Shown here: positions 1 to 6,506 of the stretch, piece after piece | Numbering within the stretch: the first letter of the stretch is position 1 | Layout of the letters: every line of letters starts with the position of its first letter | NCBI GenBank assembly: GCA_934489915.1 | Contig: CAKSSZ010000031.1 | Span: 1-11,710, forward strand | DNA from: an uncultured Clostridia bacterium | Lineage (GTDB): Bacteria; Bacillota; Clostridia; HGM11514 | Direction: 5' to 3' | DNA length: 11,710 nt | Translations under genes and position numbers: made by a program | The notes under the pieces: model-generated | What the model was told of the DNA's origin: nothing | What the model saw: the letters and a program-made list of their open reading frames with translations, nothing else | Databases searched by the model: none

Positions 1-2246
1 CCCACAAAGCACTGTTCACCGGATTTATCGGCATTCGGCCAACGGGCGTTGATCAGCTCTGTTCCGTTAAAATAGAACGCATTTCTTCCGTTAGCGCCGT
101 TGTGATTTAACGCCGGAGCAGAAATGCCCAGGTCGCTCATTTTGACTTGATACAGATGGTCGCGCGCAGATTTTTCAATCAGCTTGTCCAAAACAGCTTC
201 ATCCGTCACCTTGGTGATTTTAGATGCGTCCAGCGCCTTTGACCCGTACAAGTTTACCGTTTCACCGTTGTATGCCTGATACACAATCGGGAATTGTTCC
301 GTACCGGAATCCGACTGATCAAAATTAAGTCCTGCGGTCATGCGATAATCACCGCCGCGGAGATTCACAATCACCTTTTGAGTCAGACCCTTTGCAATCA
401 GCGTCCGTACTGTGTTTTTCGCCTTTGCCAAAGTCGCAAAGGGTTGATTCATGGTACCGGGGTTTTTATCATTTCCATCCGGTGACACAAAGTATTCCAC
501 TGCCGTATCCGTTATTTGAATCCCTGCGGTTACGACCTCTGCCCCCTTGATTTCATTGACGTCAACCGGGGTAATTTTTACTCTGATATACTTACCCACC
601 TGCTCTGCTGTCGGGCAGTAAACGTTGGAGTTAGCGCCGTCGATCGCAGTATAAGCTCCGTCTGCACGGTCGGAAATTTCCCATACAAATTCCGTTTTGC
701 CTTCCACGCCGCCGGAAGCACTGTCGTATTCATAGGTATATTCCGCCGTAAGACCGCCGCCCACGTTGCCGCTGCCGGAAATTTTTGCAGAATTTTCTTT
801 GATCCAAGGCGCCGTTTTCATGGCAGAAATCGGACCGAATGCCGGAGAATAAACCGGGTCACCGCTTGTGTTCAGCTTTGCCGCATCATTTTTTGCAACA
901 ACGCCCACACGCACAAATTTTCCTACTTCATTTTCAGTCAGGGTAAATGTGTTTTTGTTTTCGCCGACTGCACTCCAGCCGGTCTCCCCGTTCTCCGATA
1001 CTTCCCAGGAATACACAGCCTCGGTCATGGGGTCATCATTTTTGTCAGAATAATCAAAGCTTGCGGTCAGCTCTTTTGAAATCATGGCAATTCCGCTGAT
1101 TGCTACATTGGAAACAACCGGAGCGGCAGGTTCCGTTTGCGCCGCTTTTTTAAAGATTACCTCAACGGTTTGTTCGGATTTCACTTCAGAAAGCTGAATT
1201 TCAGTCAGCGCTCCTTTGGAAACGCCGCCGAGCTTTACATCCTTCACTTCATAGCCGGAGGAAGGCTTTACAAGCAGTGTAACAGGAGTTTTTGCATTAT
1301 ACGGCACCGCCAGCTTTGCGCCGTTTTCAATCGTTTTACCGTCACACTCCAAAGAGCCGTATGCCCCGTTATATTTGACGGTTACATCCTTTTTCAACGT
1401 TTTCTGAATCGAAACATCGTCAATCATGTATCCGTTCCCCGCCATGTTGTGGGTGGTCAGATAAAAGAGCAGGTCGCTGCCGTAAAATTTTCCATTGTAG
1501 GGAGCGTCATAAGCAATTTGACCGTTTGCCTTGGTCGGGAGTTCTACAGATTCGTCGTAGACCTTTTCCCCCGCTCCATTATAAATTTCAATCCGGTAGT
1601 CCTTCACATCCAGATTATAGGTCTGACGGAAGGTATACCATGTATTGCCGTTAAACTGAATCCCCGGAAGGTTTACGCTGTACGCAGGCGCCCAAACGCC
1701 ATTCCCCTCCGCATTTTGGATAATGGATTTAAAATAGAAAACCGGTGTATTTTCAAAGTTATCCTTCACGCTCAAGTTAGAAAACTGCAAGCCCATTTGC
1801 GTAACACCGGCATAATCCTGAGAAAACAGATTGTCCGTATCGTCAAGCTGGGTTTGAAGCGTCAGGTTCCCGATTTTATCAGACTGCTGAATAAACAGGA
1901 ATCTGCTTTGAATCACATATTCTCCGCCCCGGTCATCCCCCGTGCCGCTCGCCATTGCGGTAGATGACGGAATACTGAAGCCGGCATTTGTCCAGCCGCT
2001 GGAACCGTTTTGCGCACGGTAGCCGTACCATGCAATATTGCCGTCTGCTTCTTTCAAATAGCCCTTTGCCATGCCGTTTCCGTCTCCCGCTGTGGGAAGC
2101 TCGGTAACAGCGTCGGTCTGATCCTGAAAATCATTTGAAAACACTTTGCTGTAATATTCCTCCGAAAGCGCCGGCACTGCCGCAAAGGCCTGGACGGTGC
2201 TTAAGATCATTAAAAAGGAAAGAATCATTGCGGACAAGCGTTTCAT
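1..2246 (-). CDS. Secreted multidomain protein with GH141-like beta-helix (C-terminus outside window)
   Basis: The 748 visible codons carry no stop and run off the left edge, so the C-terminus is missing. Residues 1-22 form a Sec signal peptide (MKRL start, hydrophobic core, AFA cleavage site). Residues about 27-280 are a jelly-roll-like module homologous to that of the neighbouring secreted protein (shared KEADGN, WYGYRA, WYTFRQTYNL, GNGY..DD). About 285-368 is an InlB-B-repeat-like segment. Two tandem Ig-like repeats follow (about 370-473 and 474-580; WEVSENG..GW and WEISDRADGAY, each with a VGK(F/Y)(V/I)RV strand). From about 582 a right-handed parallel beta-helix begins: YFVSPDGNDKNPGT, then PFATLAKAKNTVR, LRGGDY and NARWPN. 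This opening is typical of GH141 and related beta-helix glycosidases or lyases. A role as an extracellular glycan-degrading enzyme is inferred; the helix coils and catalytic residues are not in view, so fucosidase, xylanase or lyase activity cannot be chosen. It is the last visible gene of the minus-strand cluster, 66 nt after its neighbour. Confidence 0.85.
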   Translation of the reverse strand, partial: MKRLSAMILSFLMILSTVQAFAAVPALSEEYYSKVFSNDFQDQTDAVTELPTAGDGNGMAKGYLKEADGNIAWYGYRAQNGSSGWTNAGFSIPSSTAMASGTGDDRGGEYVIQSRFLFIQQSDKIGNLTLQTQLDDTDNLFSQDYAGVTQMGLQFSNLSVKDNFENTPVFYFKSIIQNAEGNGVWAPAYSVNLPGIQFNGNTWYTFRQTYNLDVKDYRIEIYNGAGEKVYDESVELPTKANGQIAYDAPYNGKFYGSDLLFYLTTHNMAGNGYMIDDVSIQKTLKKDVTVKYNGAYGSLECDGKTIENGAKLAVPYNAKTPVTLLVKPSSGYEVKDVKLGGVSKGALTEIQLSEVKSEQTVEVIFKKAAQTEPAAPVVSNVAISGIAMISKELTASFDYSDKNDDPMTEAVYSWEVSENGETGWSAVGENKNTFTLTENEVGKFVRVGVVAKNDAAKLNTSGDPVYSPAFGPISAMKTAPWIKENSAKISGSGNVGGGLTAEYTYEYDSASGGVEGKTEFVWEISDRADGAYTAIDGANSNVYCPTAEQVGKYIRVKITPVDVNEIKGAEVVTAGIQITDTAVEYFVSPDGNDKNPGTMNQPFATLAKAKNTVRTLIAKGLTQKVIVNLRGGDYRMTAGLNFDQSDSGTEQFPIVYQAYNGETVNLYGSKALDASKITKVTDEAVLDKLIEKSARDHLYQVKMSDLGISAPALNHNGANGRNAFYFNGTELINARWPNADKSGEQCFV
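1611..1640 (-). repeat. 30-bp DNA repeat, copy in the beta-helix gene
   Basis: This stretch encodes the WYTFRQTYNL motif of the shared N-terminal module. It is identical to 3801-3830 at 29 of 30 bases; position 1626 is A where 3816 is C. The surrounding module is much more diverged, so this is a local island of nucleotide identity. Confidence 0.7.
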
Positions 2247-2257
2247 ATTTATCATTG

Positions 2258-2265
2258 CCTCCTTT
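2258..2265 (-). promoter_or_regulatory. Ribosome binding site deciding the start of the beta-helix gene
   Basis: AAAGGAGG on the minus strand lies 11 nt before the ATG at 2246. Another in-frame ATG at 2255 (adding Met-Ile-Asn) is only 2 nt from the motif, which is too close for efficient initiation. The 2246 start also gives a clean Met-Lys-Arg signal peptide, so I prefer it. Confidence 0.6.
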
Positions 2266-2278
2266 TCTGTCGGTAGCC

Positions 2279-2300
2279 TTGCCGGGGAGCTCCCCGGCAA
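2279..2300. repeat. Perfect 22-bp palindrome between the two secreted-protein genes
   Basis: TT-GCCGGGGAGCTCCCCGGC-AA is its own reverse complement. In RNA it can fold into a roughly 9-bp, very GC-rich stem with an AGCT loop. It sits in the 66-nt gap between the stop at 2313 and the next start at 2246. In the minus (transcribed) direction no U-run follows, so it does not look like a standard rho-independent terminator. A stabilising, processing or partial-attenuation hairpin that sets the ratio of the two secreted proteins is the likeliest reading. A dyad binding site for a protein is the alternative. Confidence 0.6.
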
Positions 2301-2312
2301 AGCCGTATAAAG

Positions 2313-4442
2313 TTAGTTATTAGCCCCAAATGTAAAGGCGCCTTCCTCCGATTTCACTGTTTCATCATCGGTTCCGTTCTGATAGGTCACAAACGGAATA
2401 TACTGATAGGTATTGCCGGTAACCATCGCTTTTCCAAACACTCGGATTCCAAAATCCCCGCCTGTAAGATCCGCTCCGTTCAGATCCTTTGCATTCAGAA
2501 CCAGCTCGTTTCCGCTTGCAGCGTCTTTTAAAATAATGCCTGCGCCGGTTGCGGTTCCGGTAATCTTTGCATAAATAACAGCAGAGGGACCACCCTGATA
2601 TTCCCCATTGGCGATGACCTGAGTTTTGGATACACTGGGAATTACAGGTGTATTTTTGGTAAAGGTCACCACAACGGCTGTATCTGCTTTGATATCGGAA
2701 AGATCAAGGGTGTTTCCGTTCAGCGGAACCTCCGAGCCATTCACCGTAACGCTTGCGGAATAATTTTCATTGGGAGACACAGTAAGCACCGCAGTCTCGC
2801 CGCTTTCAACAAATTCCCGATCCACAGAAGCCGTTCCGCCCTCACCGGCAGTTACGCTGACCCGGTAAAGAGGTGCGGTTTCCAGAACACCATACCAAAG
2901 CTTTCTGGAGGAATCGGCAATCACATGAGTGTCTTTACTTTCGGCATTCAGATACACAATACCGGAAGTGCCGGCGTTCAGTTTTACCGTTTTGATCAGC
3001 GTTCCGTCCAAATACAAATCGTAAGAGTCTGTATAGGTCTTCAGCTTCACCGTATGCCAGCCGGGGCTGCGGGTCTTCGTCACTGTTTTCTCTCCATACG
3101 AAGGCGTTCCCTGATCCGTAGCAAAGGTGTACAGGTTATCCTCATAGAGCTTGAAGTACTCGCCGATGTTCTTGTCTGCAGATTTGAATACCACCAAGCC
3201 GCCGGAAACGCCGTTATCATAAAACTTAAACTCGGTAACGCCGTTTGCATAGGCAGTATCAAAGGTCTTGATCGTGGTATCTGTGGAAAGCTTGGATGCA
3301 AAATCGATCTCGCCGACAGCGCCCTCAGGCTGCTCCTCCCCTTTTTCAAAGGTAACCTCAACCGTTTTTGCGGAATAGATCTGGGAAAGATTAACGGTTG
3401 CCCCGCTCCCGACAGATGTTCCGTCCACGGTTACATCCTTGATGGTATTTGCGCCCTTCGGAAGGATGGTCAATGTTGCGTCACTGCCGTAAGCTACGGG
3501 AGTTTCTGTGCCGCTTGTCACGGGGGTATCTCCCAGCTTGACCTCTCCTAAAGCGCTGTCAAAGGTCACGGTGACCGGCTTGTTTGCCGATTTCCAAATT
3601 TTAATATCATCCAGTCCGTAACCGTTTCCTGCCGTAAACTTCAACTGCCCCCAGAACAGTTCATGGCATAAAAGCTGTCCATTGTAAGGCAGTATGTAAT
3701 CGGTTTTACCGTTCTCCTGCGTGGGCATGGAAACCGTATAATCATACAGCTGCTGTTCGCCCGTGGAATCAAAAATCTGGAATCGGAGCGTTTTCAAATT
3801 CAGATTATAGGTCTGCCGGAAGGTATACCAATTGCCGTTTGACAGCTTGCACCCGGGCATATCCTCAGAATAACGCTGCGCCCATGCACCGTTTACAACG
3901 CTGTTTGCATAATACTGTATGGTATCTGCCTCATTGTCCTTCACATTCAAACTGGGGAATTTAATCCCCATCTGAGTTGTCTGAGCATACGTTGCTTTGT
4001 TTTCTTCCGGCATGGTACCGCAATATTCAAAATGGGTCTGTAAATTGAAGCCATCTAAGGTATCTGCCGACTGATCAAATTTGATTTTGTTCTGAATCAC
4101 ATATTCGCCCAGCTTCTCGGCGCTCTCGCCGATGATGGTTGCCGGATAGGCGGTAATCCCGGGAGAGGTGATCACATTTGTCGTTCCACCGCTCTGGGCT
4201 ACCGCACGGTAACCGTACCAATAAACGTTTCCGTCCGCCTCCTTGACGCAGCCTTCCCAGATTCCGTTGTTGTCCCCGGTTGTTCCCGGTGCGTCACTCG
4301 CTTCTCTGGACTGAAAATCATCTGTAAAAAGGGTAGTGAAATAATTTGCGTCTGTCAAATCCGAGCTGTCAGCGAATGCGGTCATGCCTGATACTGTGAT
4401 GCTAAATGCCAAAGCTGCAGTTGCCAATTGTTTCAGTTTCAT
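2313..4442 (-). CDS. Secreted LamG-like/B-repeat multidomain protein
   Basis: A complete 709-residue protein. Residues 1-24 are a Sec signal peptide ending AFA before Asp25. Visible modules are: 33-285, a concanavalin/LamG-like beta-sandwich shared with the next gene's product; 288-367, an InlB-B-repeat-like segment (TVTF...GS..TLTI.PKG...DVTVDG); 374-523, a second sandwich-like region (FKFYDNG, GWHTVKLKTY, YDLYLDGTLIKTV); 525-597, a second B-repeat-like segment; and 600-707, an uncharacterised beta-rich C-terminal domain (FGIRVFGKAM). There is no LPXTG motif, dockerin, SLH repeat or recognisable catalytic motif. The YLDG(T)LIKTV pattern is typical of LamG-type sandwiches, so carbohydrate binding or a surface scaffold is inferred rather than hydrolysis. 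The ATG at 4442 has AGGAGG 7 nt upstream. The gene has its own promoter (4477-4505) and probably continues into the beta-helix gene as one operon. The domain calls come from pattern reading only. Confidence 0.9.
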   Translation of the reverse strand: MKLKQLATAALAFSITVSGMTAFADSSDLTDANYFTTLFTDDFQSREASDAPGTTGDNNGIWEGCVKEADGNVYWYGYRAVAQSGGTTNVITSPGITAYPATIIGESAEKLGEYVIQNKIKFDQSADTLDGFNLQTHFEYCGTMPEENKATYAQTTQMGIKFPSLNVKDNEADTIQYYANSVVNGAWAQRYSEDMPGCKLSNGNWYTFRQTYNLNLKTLRFQIFDSTGEQQLYDYTVSMPTQENGKTDYILPYNGQLLCHELFWGQLKFTAGNGYGLDDIKIWKSANKPVTVTFDSALGEVKLGDTPVTSGTETPVAYGSDATLTILPKGANTIKDVTVDGTSVGSGATVNLSQIYSAKTVEVTFEKGEEQPEGAVGEIDFASKLSTDTTIKTFDTAYANGVTEFKFYDNGVSGGLVVFKSADKNIGEYFKLYEDNLYTFATDQGTPSYGEKTVTKTRSPGWHTVKLKTYTDSYDLYLDGTLIKTVKLNAGTSGIVYLNAESKDTHVIADSSRKLWYGVLETAPLYRVSVTAGEGGTASVDREFVESGETAVLTVSPNENYSASVTVNGSEVPLNGNTLDLSDIKADTAVVVTFTKNTPVIPSVSKTQVIANGEYQGGPSAVIYAKITGTATGAGIILKDAASGNELVLNAKDLNGADLTGGDFGIRVFGKAMVTGNTYQYIPFVTYQNGTDDETVKSEEGAFTFGANN
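3801..3830 (-). repeat. 30-bp DNA repeat, copy in the LamG/B-repeat gene
   Basis: This is the counterpart of 1611-1640, in the same domain position (WYTFRQTYNLNLK). It supports common descent of the two N-terminal modules, and possibly recent local gene conversion between the two genes. Confidence 0.7.
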
Positions 4443-4476
4443 GATTTTACCTCCTGTTTTTTTATTTGATAATTTG

Positions 4477-4505
4477 ATTGTATCACGTTTTTTTGATTCT
4501 GTCTT
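4477..4505 (-). promoter_or_regulatory. Sigma-A-type promoter of the secreted-protein pair
   Basis: On the minus strand: -35 AAGACA (4505-4500), a 17-bp spacer, then an extended -10, TGA-TACAAT (4485-4477). Transcription would begin near 4470, leaving a leader of about 28 nt before the ATG at 4442. The -35 hexamer, spacer length and upstream sequence match the promoter at 8679-8707, while most of the spacer sequence differs. The -35 is a weak match to TTGACA (4 of 6), as expected of an activator-dependent promoter. Confidence 0.7.
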
Positions 4506-4536
4506 TCAAATATTTATGATTTGTTTTCATTTTTTA
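4500..4536 (-). promoter_or_regulatory. Putative AraC operator, downstream copy
   Basis: This 37-bp block matches 8702-8738 at 33 of 37 positions without gaps. The core ATTTGTTTTCATTTTTTA (plus-strand reading, 4519-4536) is identical in both. The block includes the -35 hexamer and extends upstream, the usual position for an AraC-family activator touching RNA polymerase. It overlaps the last codons and stop (4527-4529) of the GH92 gene. That the adjacent AraC protein binds here is inferred from position and duplication. Confidence 0.65.
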
Positions 4537-6506
4537 CACAAAGAAACATTTACCTGTTTTGCAAGCCCTTTGAAATACACGAATTCGTTGTTTCCGGGGC
4601 AAATCGGGTACATGCCCAGCGCTGCAAACACAAACCACGCCGCCATAGAACCGTTATCCTCATCTCCGGGAAAAGAATCCTCAGAAAATCCTTCCCTGCA
4701 AATACACCTGACCCACTCTTCCGTTTTTTCCGCACAGCCAAAATATGCATAAAGAAACGGCAGATGAAAGCTTGGCTGATTGCAGATGGCACACTGACCG
4801 AACCCCTGCTTTGCAAACTCGGTCATTTCGTGAATTTCGGTTCCGTAACCGCCTACCGAAAACACAGACGGCGCCTCAAAAAGCTCGTCCAGCCGCTTTA
4901 TCAGCTCCTCCCATCCCCCAAATAACGCCGCCAGACCCTCCAGGTCATGGGGAACGGAAAAAGAGGTTTGATAAGCGCCGGCCTCGGTATAATCCCCGCC
5001 CCAGGCGTATGGATCAAAATCAGCCCGAAAGCTTCCGTCCGAATTCCTGCCTACCATAAATCCCCGGGATTTATCAAACAGGTTGCGGTAGTTCCCGGAG
5101 CTTTGAAAGTATTGCTCTGCCAGCTGCTCCTTTCCAAGCAGCTGTGCCACTCTGCCCAAGCACCAGTCGCAGTATGCGGCGTCAAGGGTGAGATTCACGC
5201 TTTCCCGGTATTGATCGCACGGCACATATCCAAGCGCCCGATACTCCAGGCACCCAAGCCGACCGAACGCCGGATGGAGAGATTTCTCCTTTGTTTGCTT
5301 TTCCATAGCGGCAAATGCGGTTTCCAAAAGCTCCCCGGAAAGAATTCCGCATGCGGCGCCATGGGCAATGACTGCGTCAAACAGGGTACTGGGCATGCAG
5401 TTTTTATAATTTCCGGACGTCCACCGAGGGAGCCAGCCGCAATCACGGTAATCATTCAAAAAGCCTTCTACAAAGCTTTTGTATTCCTCCCTGGCAATCA
5501 ACGCGAATAAAGGATAGGTAGTGCGATAGGTATCCCAAAAGCCGCAGTCGGTATATCTTACCCCGGGCTTTACGGAATCGTCAATGGGAGAATAATGAAT
5601 CATGCCGTCCTCTCCCGGCTCATATGCCTTATGAGGAAATAAAAACACCCGATACATACAGCTGTAAAAAATCCGCAGCAGCTCTTCCTCTCCCGCAATT
5701 GCGATTCTGCTTAAATGCTCCTCCCACATTTCTTCCGCAAACGACTCCGCAGCCTGAAAGCTGCTGAGGCTTGCTTCATAATCCATATTTCTTTCCGCCT
5801 GCCGAAAACTGATAAAGGACGTTGCCATTTGAAATTCCAGGTTGTCTGACGTAACGGAAAGATGGATCCCGCAATCCTTCCCAAACACAAAATGCCCGCA
5901 CTTTTTCCCCCATTCATTCTGCACCAGAATATCGTCGTGAGCAATATCGCCTTCCCGAAATTTTATGATAAAATAGGCAAAAAAGCCATCTCCCCCCGCA
6001 CCGTCGCACTGCATACAGTCTGTTTTCACATAGAGTGCATTCTGTTCCCGGTTCCACGTATACCAATATCTCCCCGAAACCGGCAGGAAGGAGATCCACC
6101 GTTTTCCTTCGGTTGAAAAGTTCACTTTGACCACACCGCCCCAGGAGGTAGGCGCAACCGAAAACCGGCACCGATGCCTCGTAAGAAGATAACTCATACG
6201 CTGCGGCATAATTTCAAATTCCGAAAAACCGCTCCTCCTTCGCTCCCCGGAAAGCTCCGGTTCGCCGTATTGGGGTAAAAATTCAAGAGCGCCGTGATCT
6301 TTGATCCAAGGGCTTGGCTGATGAGTCAGCCGGAACCCTTCCAGGCACCTGTCATCCGGATGAAAAAACCAGCTCCCTCTTCCCGAGTCGGTCACCGGTG
6401 CAAAGGAAGAAAATCCAAAAGGCTGCTGCACAAGGGGCAATGTATTTCCGGTTGAAAACCGTTTGGTAGAACGGGTTCCCATCAGGCAATTCACATAATT
6501 AAGCAT
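4527..6506 (-). CDS. GH92 family alpha-mannosidase, cytoplasmic, C-terminally short
   Basis: 659 residues from the ATG at 6506. Family GH92 comprises calcium-dependent exo-alpha-mannosidases of the inverting type. The family's landmarks appear in order: an N-terminal YVNCLMGT...FSTGNTLPLVQQPFGF (the YVNPFIGT...G...PG..PFG region), GFRLTHQPSP, FWDTYRTTYPLFAL (323-336), the ESVNLTLDAAYCDW helix, DYTEAGAYQTSFSVPHD (from 505, with E508 as candidate general acid), CNQP (575-578, usually GNEP), and FPGDEDNGSMAAWFVFAALGMYP (GDED 614-617, candidate base and metal region). There is no signal peptide, so the enzyme should act in the cytoplasm on imported mannosides. The chain stops soon after CPGNNEFVYFKG, whereas typical family members continue some 60-90 residues to finish a beta-sandwich. 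Its ATG overlaps the stop of the preceding gene by 8 bp, implying translational coupling. The family call is firm; the linkage specificity is unknown. Confidence 0.9.
   Translation of the reverse strand: MLNYVNCLMGTRSTKRFSTGNTLPLVQQPFGFSSFAPVTDSGRGSWFFHPDDRCLEGFRLTHQPSPWIKDHGALEFLPQYGEPELSGERRRSGFSEFEIMPQRMSYLLTRHRCRFSVAPTSWGGVVKVNFSTEGKRWISFLPVSGRYWYTWNREQNALYVKTDCMQCDGAGGDGFFAYFIIKFREGDIAHDDILVQNEWGKKCGHFVFGKDCGIHLSVTSDNLEFQMATSFISFRQAERNMDYEASLSSFQAAESFAEEMWEEHLSRIAIAGEEELLRIFYSCMYRVFLFPHKAYEPGEDGMIHYSPIDDSVKPGVRYTDCGFWDTYRTTYPLFALIAREEYKSFVEGFLNDYRDCGWLPRWTSGNYKNCMPSTLFDAVIAHGAACGILSGELLETAFAAMEKQTKEKSLHPAFGRLGCLEYRALGYVPCDQYRESVNLTLDAAYCDWCLGRVAQLLGKEQLAEQYFQSSGNYRNLFDKSRGFMVGRNSDGSFRADFDPYAWGGDYTEAGAYQTSFSVPHDLEGLAALFGGWEELIKRLDELFEAPSVFSVGGYGTEIHEMTEFAKQGFGQCAICNQPSFHLPFLYAYFGCAEKTEEWVRCICREGFSEDSFPGDEDNGSMAAWFVFAALGMYPICPGNNEFVYFKGLAKQVNVSLCKK

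Noticed and set aside
516..1967. Long plus-strand open frames (about 187 and 276 codons) opposite the beta-helix gene
   Set aside because: They lie fully antisense to a protein with signal peptide and recognisable domains, lack ribosome binding sites, and give low-complexity, Cys/Phe/Arg-rich products without family motifs.
4464..4485. ATTTGAT direct repeat and TGATA/TATCA dyad near the -10 of the secreted pair
   Set aside because: Short and AT-rich, easily due to chance; not present at the twin promoter at 8679.
4947..5510. Plus-strand open frame of 187 codons opposite the GH92 gene
   Set aside because: It is a shadow of the GH92 frame, with no ribosome binding site and no recognisable motif.
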